Source of the DNA: Armatimonadetes bacterium 55-13
GTDB taxonomy: Bacteria > Armatimonadota > Fimbriimonadia > Fimbriimonadales > Fimbriimonadaceae
NCBI GenBank assembly: GCA_001898035.1
Contig: MKRX01000002.1
Coordinates: 283,964 to 347,963, forward strand
DNA: 64,000 nt
Direction of reading: 5' to 3'
A program made the position numbers and the translations under genes. This document shows positions 55,601 through 63,022 of this stretch, one piece after another; position 1 is the first letter of the stretch, and each line of letters opens with the position of its first letter. Below the pieces are notes generated by a model. That model saw nothing but the letters and a program-made list of their open reading frames with translations. It did no database searches and had not been told where the DNA came from.

Positions 55601-56088
55601 CGACGATTCATCAGGAACATTGCGGCCAGAATCACGCCAAAGCCAATACCGATGTACATCCAGGGAAGGTTGTAAACCTGATGGATGATGGGCTGTACGA
55701 GCGAACTCAACTTTCCCTTTTCCGATCCAGTAGCCGCAGGGACATCGACGGTGATCGAGGCAGGAATAACCTTCTTTGTCGGCCTCGCCCCGGCGGCAAG
55801 AACCTTGCCCCCATACACCTGAATGTCCGGCCCGAGGGCGACCTGTGTGGACGCTCCGGTCGTATCAAGGCTGACGACACAGTTTGCGTCGATCGCCTCG
55901 CCCGCCGAGAAGGTGATCGACGTGATGCGATCCTCCTTCGAAAGCCGCAGGTTCGCTCCATAAAGCACCAATGCCGGAGCCTGGCGAACGTTATGGTCGT
56001 CAGTGGCGACCACAAGGCGGTAGTCGGTAGCAAGGACCGTGACAACGGTGGCCAAAAAGAGGCATAAGAGCGTGCCAAAGCGCAGCAT
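52678..56088 (-). CDS. Large membrane protein with coiled coil, acidic linker and propeller-like C-terminus
   Basis: 1136 residues, unlike any family I know. Signal-like helix (FGTLLCLFLATVVTVLA, 4-20), an exported beta-rich domain (22-125), a membrane helix (LPWMYIGIGFGVILAAMFLM, 141-160) followed by NRR, coiled coil (about 175-470, with heptad-like VEVKLDRLSSIEDKLGHFDVLDSKLDRLESIEESL), a Glu/Pro-rich acidic linker (about 475-760) and a C-terminal domain (about 780-1136) of repeating sheet-like segments that looks like a beta-propeller. Topology puts coil and propeller in the cytoplasm. Scaffold role is plausible; no enzymatic motif seen. Confidence 0.8.
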   Translation of the reverse strand: MLRFGTLLCLFLATVVTVLATDYRLVVATDDHNVRQAPALVLYGANLRLSKEDRITSITFSAGEAIDANCVVSLDTTGASTQVALGPDIQVYGGKVLAAGARPTKKVIPASITVDVPAATGSEKGKLSSLVQPIIHQVYNLPWMYIGIGFGVILAAMFLMNRRSQAFTTSMSKEAKSLYLETVKSIVDRLEKIENSQHSLVKNPPVVRTFRAQIEGFEARLTRMEKQDKESGETLAKAAAEVQLGSERQAALLSKLESNRTELAQGHTLLARDIEAVKSHLDQFAKMQIAIKEDLAALPSIQAKADQLAERLAKMEAQLAEAEASVSQAEQQARAQSEHLRAEIAELRKSQLSLESMPSQLEAVGTSVSAIPAAIESVRASLPNLDAVEVKLDRLSSIEDKLGHFDVLDSKLDRLESIEESLTPLSEIKTNLEAMPERIDGLTEEIGRIHENILTQISGLTGSSAERHSELAELIAAHSFAPPAEPEEVVESDPPVLEVIDGEKDGDETVAVAEAKIAPENEAPQSDDEAENAQVIEVEPEVPEFTEYIHDEISAPDEDQSDLPEEVLEEAVAESQAPEVVILPTEPDIEQEASTDHEQESHWEAPESAETEDLAADEPSIEQQTLEDLDAVEPEPEPEGEATLETEVEPEPEPGTVQIVEIPEFHFANEVARLSNIPEPVAEEESNFVPTMTFHLDPLPDHLETFEDGEANSTLSVFHAPKDSSAEISDDAVSEVLQDLIANQTEPEISKVDDVEEVDAEPISMDAQSWEGLGASSAKTWSVHSPLPLDLVAFENDLKPMTPIGTAPIGNEIGAVLYAGGRVIYTCGPTLHGFWPGKDDRSFGLDEPIALEAWRLATHGQNLFIAQRNRVRIVNTHGWYAMEQFAGEYVDQLVTPHQWIGVKDDGNALLEFRNHRGQLLGDPVRLGSPVEGLKLCGDAKHVFAGLSNGKILEVSENGLDEYASGPEGSRLLHLCLHQGRPLALFALQPGVLCIHFGGAEKMIELEVETIAIDPVLIGHKLYIADTIGGRLFTINLKKMSATSETCFQGVTALRRFIGIHHGSQSLLFALTCDNGKPVGRVVMIDPKSGEETKVCAAGQARADLIVADSHLVLATSCQYQNVIRVMEPFARQRMAA

Positions 56089-56136
56089 AGCAAGTAAATT
56101 CCGCTATTGAGCCTAGGCTGATTCTAGAAAAAATAC

Positions 56137-56165
56137 GGGGTCGAATCAAATCTTGATTCGACCCC
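56137..56165 (-). terminator. Rho-independent terminator of the ABC-DUF1854 operon
   Basis: On the minus strand a 13-bp perfect stem (GGGGTCGAATCAA / TTGATTCGACCCC, loop of 3) is followed by GTATTTTTTC. It lies 23 bases past the DUF1854 stop at 56188. A textbook intrinsic terminator for the operon at 56188-60399. Confidence 0.92.
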
Positions 56166-56187
56166 TCTTTGGTCCTCAACACCTTGG

Positions 56188-56691
56188 TTAGAGCATAGCT
56201 TCGATAAAGGCCTGACTCTTTTCGTCGAGCGACTTTGTATCGACAATCTCGAAACGGTTTCCATCGACATCGATGAGCATGAGGTGAGTGGGACCGAGCC
56301 ATTGAGCATTTTCCTGGAGGCTTTGGGTGACAAAGTCTCGCTCGCCACGATCGGTAACCACGTGCCAATAGGTCGAGCCAAACTCGCCTTTTGCGTGAGT
56401 GACGCGGTGGACGGTCGCCGTGAGATACCGACGACGCAGTTCCTCTTCGACCGCGGTTCGAGAGTCATCCGGGAGTTCCTTTGGATCGACGATGGTAGCG
56501 ATTTCTTCTCCCTTGCCATTGAGAAGCGCCAAGTACTTGCCAGGCCGACTGAGAGGCGCTGACCAGGCAGGCTTGACGGTGGGATAGGACCGATCGTTCG
56601 GAACGGTCATTCGGAGTCGATCTTTCGGGTGATAGAAGATCTGTAACTCCTTGGGTTGAATTGCGGTTTCGTTCAAGAGGGTCTTCTCCAT
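56188..56691 (-). CDS. DUF1854 family protein
   Basis: 167 residues. The HPKDRLRMTVPNDRSYPTV start and VDRGERDFVTQSLQENAQWL pattern match DUF1854, annotated in other genomes as cyanophycin-metabolism-associated and found next to an ABC exporter. That is family knowledge; no cyanophycin synthetase or cyanophycinase is seen here. ATG 56691 lies within the acetyltransferase end (19-base overlap), so it is the last gene of the operon. Confidence 0.88.
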   Translation of the reverse strand: MEKTLLNETAIQPKELQIFYHPKDRLRMTVPNDRSYPTVKPAWSAPLSRPGKYLALLNGKGEEIATIVDPKELPDDSRTAVEEELRRRYLTATVHRVTHAKGEFGSTYWHVVTDRGERDFVTQSLQENAQWLGPTHLMLIDVDGNRFEIVDTKSLDEKSQAFIEAML

Positions 56692-57650
56692 TCAAAGTCA
56701 AATTGCCCTGGTTTTGGCTGGTAGCCGAACTTGGCGTTGATGCCCAGCATGGGCGCGTTATCCGAGTCGTTGTTGGTCCGAATCACGGTTCCGCCCTTTT
56801 GTTTTACGTAGCGAAGAGCGAGCGCCTTGAGTGCGGTGGCGATGCCTCGGCCCCGATACTCGCGATAAACCCCGGCGTGTTGGTTGTAATACTCTCCGGG
56901 TGAGATCTCGGCAATGCCACTGACGGCTACCCACCGCTCTCCGTCGAGCGCGACGAATTCTCCGGCAGGATCGAACCAGGACGCGGTGAAGAGGCTATCT
57001 CGGGTGTCTTCCCACGAGGGGATCTCATCGGCGTCGAGGTTAGGGATGTCACGGTCGGTGACCGCTTCTATCTCCCAGAGTTTGTAGCGGTTTTCTTCGG
57101 TATCGCCGAGCTCGGCTAGCGTCGTCAACCGAATCCCTTGCTCTTCGACTCTTTGAATCGCCCCCTGCCATTGATCGAAGTCAAAATCGGCGAGGGCCAG
57201 CGTGGATTCGAACATGTGATTCCTGACCACAAATCCCCGGTCCTCGGCGAATCGGCGGGCTGTGGGATGCGTTTCGCTAGTTGAGACAAAGATTTTGTTG
57301 GAGTCTTGCCACAACTCGTTCGATAGCATCTCCTGATAAAGCGCCGCACCGATGCGTTGCCCTTGAGCTTCCGGGTTCACCGAGAGTCGCAAGTAGGCGC
57401 ATCCCGGGGCGCCAGACTCGACCAGTTCGATCCATCCGACAACTTGTCCTTCGCGTTCGGCTACCCTCTCAAACCGGCGTTTGCGGGCATACCGTCCGCG
57501 GCGCTCGGCCAGCGTAGATTCGTTGTATTTCACCACGTTCACCTGATTCAACAGGCTAACGATGGCGGTTTCGTCCTCTGGACAATTTGGCCTTACTAGG
57601 GCCGTTTCCAATCCTGGTTGATGCGTGAGCAGATCACGTGATCCTCCCAT
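56673..57650 (-). CDS. Tandem GNAT acetyltransferase
   Basis: 325 residues with two GNAT domains, residues 15-155 (LRLSVNPEAQGQRIGAALYQEM is the acetyl-CoA loop) and about 165-325 (YREYRGRGIATALKALAL). Substrate unknown. ATG 57650 falls inside the upstream gene's end (55-base overlap); TTG 57611 is an alternative. Sits between the RimJ-like gene and DUF1854. Confidence 0.88.
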   Translation of the reverse strand: MGGSRDLLTHQPGLETALVRPNCPEDETAIVSLLNQVNVVKYNESTLAERRGRYARKRRFERVAEREGQVVGWIELVESGAPGCAYLRLSVNPEAQGQRIGAALYQEMLSNELWQDSNKIFVSTSETHPTARRFAEDRGFVVRNHMFESTLALADFDFDQWQGAIQRVEEQGIRLTTLAELGDTEENRYKLWEIEAVTDRDIPNLDADEIPSWEDTRDSLFTASWFDPAGEFVALDGERWVAVSGIAEISPGEYYNQHAGVYREYRGRGIATALKALALRYVKQKGGTVIRTNNDSDNAPMLGINAKFGYQPKPGQFDFEWRRPS

Positions 57651-58201
57651 TTCCCGTTCACCTCCAGTGAACTGCGCAAGAGTCCTTCTCGGACAAAGTG
57701 TAAAGACTGTAAGAGCCGCTCTGACCGCACGTTATTGGGCATGTAGCACGCTTCGATTCGCCGGAGATTGAGGTCGTTGAATCCAAACTCAATGACCGAG
57801 GCGACGGCTTCGCGCATGAGACCCAACCCCTGGTAACGATGGTCGAGCGAGTAGCCGAGGGTGGCGTTCCAGCAGGCAAGGTAGGCGATGTCTCGCAGAC
57901 TGATCGTCCCGATAAAATCGTCCGTTCCTTGGCGAAGCAGGAGTCGAAATCGAAAGGCGATTCGACTGCGGGCTTCTTGCTGATCCCGCTCAGGTGCGCC
58001 GATCCAAGAGGCATCGTGGAAATACGAGTCCTCTCGGTACGGCTCCCAAGGCTGCAAGTGGTCGCGATTCGCGCGCAGGTAACCCACGATCTTGCTCAAC
58101 TCATCGTCTGCCGCCACACGGAGGACCATCCTGGAAGTTTCCAGGATGGGCAGTCCGTTTTCCCAACGGGAAGAGTAGGTAGGAGAGTTGAGTTGGGCCA
58201 T
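57596..58201 (-). CDS. RimJ/RimL-type GNAT acetyltransferase
   Basis: 201 residues. ILETSRMVLRVAADDE, a YSLDHRYQGLGLMREAVASV acetyl-CoA segment and NNVRSERLLQSLHFVREG define this ribosomal-protein N-acetyltransferase-like family. Its true acceptor is not known. ATG 58201 is three bases from the stop of the ABC gene. Confidence 0.9.
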   Translation of the reverse strand: MAQLNSPTYSSRWENGLPILETSRMVLRVAADDELSKIVGYLRANRDHLQPWEPYREDSYFHDASWIGAPERDQQEARSRIAFRFRLLLRQGTDDFIGTISLRDIAYLACWNATLGYSLDHRYQGLGLMREAVASVIEFGFNDLNLRRIEACYMPNNVRSERLLQSLHFVREGLLRSSLEVNGKWEDHVICSRINQDWKRP

Positions 58202-58203
58202 GG

Positions 58204-60399
58204 TTAGGCTCCGGCCCCGATTCCGATAATCTCGTTCAACGCGGTCTGAGACTGCACCAGCTTGTAGAAGTGTCCTTCCTTGGCCATCAGTTCTTCGTGC
58301 GTACCGATCTCTGCGATCTCTCCCTTTTCGAGGACGATCAATCGGGACGCATTGCGAAGAGTTGAGAGTCGGTGCGCGATCGCAAACGTGGTTCGACCCT
58401 TGATGAGGCGACCAATCGCTTCCTGAATCTGGCGTTCTGTCTCCACGTCGACCGAGGAGGTAGCTTCGTCCAAGATCAGGATCTTCGGGTCGTGCAGGAT
58501 GGCGCGAGCGATGGAGACGCGCTGGCGCTCTCCACCCGAGAGCTTGCCGCCCTTTTCGCCGACCATCGTGTCGTAACCATCCGCCTTTCCCAGGATGAAG
58601 CTGTGAGCGTTTGCGGCCTTCGCCGCCTCGATGATCTCCTCGAAGGTGGCATCCGGCTTTCCGTAAGCGATGTTCTCCGCAATGGTGCCATTGAAGAGGA
58701 ACGGCTCTTGGAGCACGATTCCGATCTGGTTTCGCAGGTCTTGCAGCGAGATGTCTCGGTAGTCTTGGCCATCGATTCGAATCGCTCCGGCGTCCGGTTC
58801 ATAGAATCGGCAGATCAGGTTAATCGTGGTCGATTTCCCGGCACCGGATTTTCCGACCAGACCGATCATTTCTCCCGGCGCGGCGGTGAAGTCGATGCCC
58901 TTCAGGACCGGATTCGATTTGTCGTATCCGAACCGAACGTTCTCAAACTGGACCTCTCCCGCAATCTGGACCTTCTTGCCGGGATCGCCATAGGATTCCG
59001 GAGTCATGTCCATGATCTCGAAGATTCGGTCGGCGCCTGCCATGGCGCGGCTGAACCAGTTGTTCACGGCGGCGAACCATTGAAGCGGGCCGTAGACCAA
59101 GCTCAGGTACGCCTGGATCATCCAGAACTGACTGAGCGTGAGCTTGCCGTTGACGACGAGGTATCCGCCGACCGCCCAACAGAGCAACGTACCCATGGTG
59201 GTGCAGAAGATCATCGCGCCGAAGATGGTGAACCAGCGCGCATCGGCGTTCTTGCCCGCGTCGCGGAGTTCGTGATTTCGGTTACGGAACTTGTCGTATT
59301 CGGTGTCTTCCTTGGCGAACGCTTTGACGACACGGATGCCGTGGAGCGACTCGTTGAGGTGGACATGGAATCGAGCCCATTTCTGTCCCACTCGGTGGAA
59401 CATTTGGGACATCGGCTTCCAGAACCGAACTCCGATTCCGACAACCATGGGGATGGGTAGCAGGATCACTCCCGCCATGAGCGGGTTGATGTAGATGAGG
59501 AAGCCCACCACGCCGAAGAGCATGAGCCCGTTCAGCATGAAGTAGGGAACACCCTCTACCAAGAATCCCCAAACGCGGTCCGTGTCACTGGTGACGCGGC
59601 TGGCAATGGCTCCCACCTGTTTCTTATCGAAGAAAGTGAGCTGCAAGAACTCCACGGCCCGGTAGACCGCGGCGCGAAGATCCGCGGCAATGTGACCCGC
59701 CAAACGCGCGACCATTCGATCTCGCGTGATGTTGACGACGGTCGCCACGAGAGCGATGCCCAACCAGCCCAAGACGAACTGATAGAGCATGCCCAAGTTG
59801 GATCTCTTCTCGAAGACTTCGCCGATGATTCGACCCTGCAGATACGGCGGGGCAAGATTGAGCAGAGTGGTGGTCAAGGAAAGGGTGCCGAGCAGTACCG
59901 CTTGCTTCTTGTATGGGCGCATGAACTGCGCCACGCGGAGCAGAGTCTTTCCGCGATTAACACAAGCCGGGCAGATGCCGTCCTTTTCCGGCAGGAGCCG
60001 ATTGCACTTGGGACAGCGCAATAACTCTTGCTTAAGATTGATCATGAGAGGCTCGCCCTTGGCAAGCTGCTCAACACCTCGCGCCGCTTCGCTGAACTTT
60101 GCGGCGAGCGTGAGGCTATAGGAAATAATGGGGACGATTTCGCCAGTGGTCGTCACGACCTCCAAGCGTCCTCCTCCTACTAGTGGCTCATTGCGAGCGC
60201 TTTTGATCTCGGCAATCGGGATCTGGAATGAGGCAGCCCCATTGGTTTCGACCACCTTTACATGGGTGGGCGTCACTTCCAAGATTCTCTTGCCAAATTG
60301 ACCGTCTTCACCGAAGTCGGCCTCAAGCTGGATGAGCGTACTCTCGGCTACAACAACTGCCGAGGCGTCACCGGGCTCGTCCTTTACGTGAATCGACAT
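58204..60399 (-). CDS. ABC exporter with N-terminal PH-like and zinc-ribbon extensions
   Basis: 731 residues. A 120-residue cytoplasmic N-terminal region is followed by a four-Cys ribbon (C129, C132, C143, C146; LRCPKCNRLLPEKDGICPAC), six membrane helices (about 160-440) and the ATPase: Walker A GKSGAGKST, signature LSGGERQR, Walker B ILILDEATSSVD. A half-transporter that works as a dimer. It heads the operon with DUF1854, matching the pair known from cyanophycin-associated neighbourhoods; substrate unknown. Confidence 0.94.
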   Translation of the reverse strand: MSIHVKDEPGDASAVVVAESTLIQLEADFGEDGQFGKRILEVTPTHVKVVETNGAASFQIPIAEIKSARNEPLVGGGRLEVVTTTGEIVPIISYSLTLAAKFSEAARGVEQLAKGEPLMINLKQELLRCPKCNRLLPEKDGICPACVNRGKTLLRVAQFMRPYKKQAVLLGTLSLTTTLLNLAPPYLQGRIIGEVFEKRSNLGMLYQFVLGWLGIALVATVVNITRDRMVARLAGHIAADLRAAVYRAVEFLQLTFFDKKQVGAIASRVTSDTDRVWGFLVEGVPYFMLNGLMLFGVVGFLIYINPLMAGVILLPIPMVVGIGVRFWKPMSQMFHRVGQKWARFHVHLNESLHGIRVVKAFAKEDTEYDKFRNRNHELRDAGKNADARWFTIFGAMIFCTTMGTLLCWAVGGYLVVNGKLTLSQFWMIQAYLSLVYGPLQWFAAVNNWFSRAMAGADRIFEIMDMTPESYGDPGKKVQIAGEVQFENVRFGYDKSNPVLKGIDFTAAPGEMIGLVGKSGAGKSTTINLICRFYEPDAGAIRIDGQDYRDISLQDLRNQIGIVLQEPFLFNGTIAENIAYGKPDATFEEIIEAAKAANAHSFILGKADGYDTMVGEKGGKLSGGERQRVSIARAILHDPKILILDEATSSVDVETERQIQEAIGRLIKGRTTFAIAHRLSTLRNASRLIVLEKGEIAEIGTHEELMAKEGHFYKLVQSQTALNEIIGIGAGA

Positions 60400-60903
60400 G
60401 TGTCCCTCCGGGAGACATGACAGGGCCTGTATGGTTGCCAGCCATCAGGGCGCGTACGAGATGTAGAGCTACGACCCCTTATTGTAAGAGGGAACTCGTC
60501 AGTACTTCGAAGATTCTTCAGCGATGCCCAATTCAAAAGCCGGGCGCGGTCAGCAAGCAACGCTGAGGACGACATGTTACACCGTTGAAATAGAGGTGTC
60601 AAGAAGGACTAGGACCAGATTTGTTAAAAGACGGGCGGCTTAGGTATGTGTCTTTGGAAGGGATGGGACTGAGCCGCCCAAATGCAGGTCTCTTTCGTTT
60701 GCGCGCCTTTAGCGCTGCAGGGATATTTTAGACGGCTAATGCACCGAAGACAACCAAAAATCCCAATTTGTACGCAAATTTCACGACAAATTTAAACGCT
60801 TAACTGGGTCGAGGCCGAAGTTTAAGCTGATTGAACGTTAATTTTAACAATTTACTCGAGGGATGGGTCTAGGACATTTGGTGGTTTGCTAAGCTTCCAC
60901 TAG
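60400..60903. other. Divergent intergenic region with AT-rich stretch and conserved element
   Basis: 504 bases without a credible gene. It should hold promoters for the ABC operon (minus) and the rhamnose isomerase-like gene (plus). 60720-60895 is AT-rich. The conserved element (60633-60679) lies in the middle. Confidence 0.6.
60633..60679 (+). ncRNA. Candidate structured RNA or conserved intergenic element, copy 2
   Basis: GGGCGGCT (60633-60640) and AGCCGCCC (60672-60679) form a perfect 8-bp stem enclosing the conserved GTGTCTTTGGAAGG and GGGACTG. Inside, GTCT can pair with GGAC; in the other copy GTCC pairs with GGAC, a compatible change. This supports RNA structure but two copies are too few. 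Strand assumed from the downstream gene. Confidence 0.45.
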
Positions 60904-62094
60904 ATGCAGGATCGCGACCAAATATTAAGCAAACTCAATGCATTTGAGGTTGAAACACCGAGTTGGGGCTACGCCGATACGGGCACGCGCTTTGGAAAAT
61001 TCTTCCAAGATGCGGCCGCAATTACCATCGAAGACAAGCTTCAGGATGCGGGCACGGTTCATCGATTCACCGGATGCTGCCCAAGCGTCGCCGTTCACGT
61101 TCTCTGGGACTTCGCAGAAGGAACTGACCCTGGGCAAGTAGGGAAACTGGCAGAGGCACAGGGAGTGCGGATCGGCTCCATCAATCCCAACCTATTTCAG
61201 GACCAAACCTATAAGTTTGGTTCAGTGTGCAGCCCGAATCCCGACGCCCGAGCGGCGGCCGACGAGCACGTTCGGCGTTGCATCGAAATCGGGAAGGCAA
61301 CGGGCTCGGGGCTTCTGAGTCTTTGGTTTGCCGATGGCACGAACTATCCCGGGCAAGACGACCTCATCAGCCGGAAGCGGTTGATGCAGGACGCACTTCG
61401 GCGTTGGCACTCGTGGATGCCGGATGACATGACGATGTTGGTGGAGTACAAGCCTTTCGAGCCGGCGTTCTATCACACGGATATTGCCGACTGGGGCATG
61501 TCATACGCCTTCTCCAAGTTTGCTGGGCCGCAGGCCAAGGTGCTCGTCGATACGGGGCATCACTTCCAGGGCGTCAATATCGAACACATCGTTTCGTTTC
61601 TCCTTGATGAAGGCATGTTAGGCGGGTTCCACTTCAATGATCGGAAGTACGCCGACGACGATTTGACGACGGGTTCCATCGATCCCTATGCGGTCTTCCG
61701 GATCTTTTTAGCGATTCGTCTTGCCGAGGAGCGACATGGATTGGACGCTTCTGGAATCGCTTACATGGTCGATCAATCGCACAATCTCAAGCCAAAGATC
61801 GAGGCGATGATTCAGACGGTGACGACGGCACAAGAGATGTTCCTGAAGGCTCAGATGGTGGACTTGGACGGACTTGCCGCCGCCCAAGCTTCGATGAACA
61901 TCGTGGATGCGGAGAACTATCTTCGAGAAGGCTTTGAGGAAGACGTTCGGCCCCTCTTGCGCGAGTGGCGTTCCTTTAAGGGAATGGCGGCAGAACCGTT
62001 GCTTGCGTTCCGAGAGAGTGGCTATGAGGCCAAAGTTGGCGCAGAGCGGAAGGCACGGCGGGGCGATGCCGCACCGGCCTCCAGCTACGCCTAA
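60904..62094 (+). CDS. Sugar isomerase, L-rhamnose isomerase-like
   Basis: 396 residues. Metal and substrate residues sit in LVEYKPFEPAF, LVDTGHHFQGVNIEH and GGFHFNDRKYADDDL, the layout of Pseudomonas-type L-rhamnose/sugar isomerases; length is a little short of 430. It interconverts an aldose and a ketose. Start is ATG 60904. Convergent with an EEP-family gene one base away. Confidence 0.9.
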   Translation: MQDRDQILSKLNAFEVETPSWGYADTGTRFGKFFQDAAAITIEDKLQDAGTVHRFTGCCPSVAVHVLWDFAEGTDPGQVGKLAEAQGVRIGSINPNLFQDQTYKFGSVCSPNPDARAAADEHVRRCIEIGKATGSGLLSLWFADGTNYPGQDDLISRKRLMQDALRRWHSWMPDDMTMLVEYKPFEPAFYHTDIADWGMSYAFSKFAGPQAKVLVDTGHHFQGVNIEHIVSFLLDEGMLGGFHFNDRKYADDDLTTGSIDPYAVFRIFLAIRLAEERHGLDASGIAYMVDQSHNLKPKIEAMIQTVTTAQEMFLKAQMVDLDGLAAAQASMNIVDAENYLREGFEEDVRPLLREWRSFKGMAAEPLLAFRESGYEAKVGAERKARRGDAAPASSYA

Positions 62095-62095
62095 G

Positions 62096-62920
62096 CTATT
62101 GAGCTTCGATGGTGGCGACGACAGGAAGGTGATCGGATATCCAGAATCCCTTCACCTTCGTGGTCAATATCTCGGCGCTTAGGACTTTAAATCCCGAATT
62201 GACCCAAACGTAGTCGATCTTGTCCGCGCCTCGGTCTTTCCACCCATTGAAGGTTCCTACCGTCTTCTCGTCTGGATGGAGCACTCGGAAGGAGTCCAAA
62301 AGTCCGCCTTGCTTGAGAATGGTCGCAACGGGATTGTCTTCTCCCACATTGAAATCGCCGGTGACGATCACGGGGTCTTGAGTGCTGCGGGTCTTGATCC
62401 GATCCAAGATCATGGCCGCGCTCTTTTCTCGGCTGGGCTGGGATTGATGGTCCAGGTGGGTGTTGTAGTGATAGAAGTATTTCTTGGTGTTCAAATCCTG
62501 GAAGTAAGCCCACGTGCAGATTCGGGTGATCTGGTTGCCCCAGTTGGTGGAGTTGGGAACATTTGGAGTGTCGGAGTACCAGAACGTATCGGAACGAAGC
62601 AATCGAAATCGTTTGGCATCGTAAACGATGGCCGAGTACTCGCCTTGGGCTTTGCCGTCCTCTCGACCCACGCCAACCGCTTGGTATCCGGGAAGGGCAT
62701 CGCGAACTTGTTCGACCTGGAAACTCAGAGCTTCTTGTAAGCCGATGATGGCGGGGTGGCGCTTTTTGAGGGCCTCAAGGGTGCGTGGACGCCGCACCTC
62801 CCACCGGTTATCTCCGTCGTTGGCGGTGCCGTACCGGATGTTGAAGGTCATGACTTCGAAACTGGGTGCGGGAGCGGGGATGGGGAAGCTGAGAACGGTC
62901 ATCAGCGCAAGAGCGATCAT
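62096..62920 (-). CDS. Secreted endonuclease/exonuclease/phosphatase family protein
   Basis: 274 residues with a signal peptide (ALALMTVLSFPIPAPA). EEP motifs: MTFNIRYGTANDGDN, GLQEA, VTGDFNVGE and ISDHLPVVA. It is probably a phosphodiesterase or nuclease outside the cytoplasm, often linked to sugar-phosphate or nucleotide scavenging. Single-gene unit. Confidence 0.92.
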   Translation of the reverse strand: MIALALMTVLSFPIPAPAPSFEVMTFNIRYGTANDGDNRWEVRRPRTLEALKKRHPAIIGLQEALSFQVEQVRDALPGYQAVGVGREDGKAQGEYSAIVYDAKRFRLLRSDTFWYSDTPNVPNSTNWGNQITRICTWAYFQDLNTKKYFYHYNTHLDHQSQPSREKSAAMILDRIKTRSTQDPVIVTGDFNVGEDNPVATILKQGGLLDSFRVLHPDEKTVGTFNGWKDRGADKIDYVWVNSGFKVLSAEILTTKVKGFWISDHLPVVATIEAQ

Positions 62921-63022
62921 GGGTTGAGGGTACCTGTCTGCTCAGTTCGACAAGGTTAACGTTAAAGGCGGGAATAGCACTAGATCGGTATCTGGGCGGA
63001 CGGTCATAATTCGACACTTACC

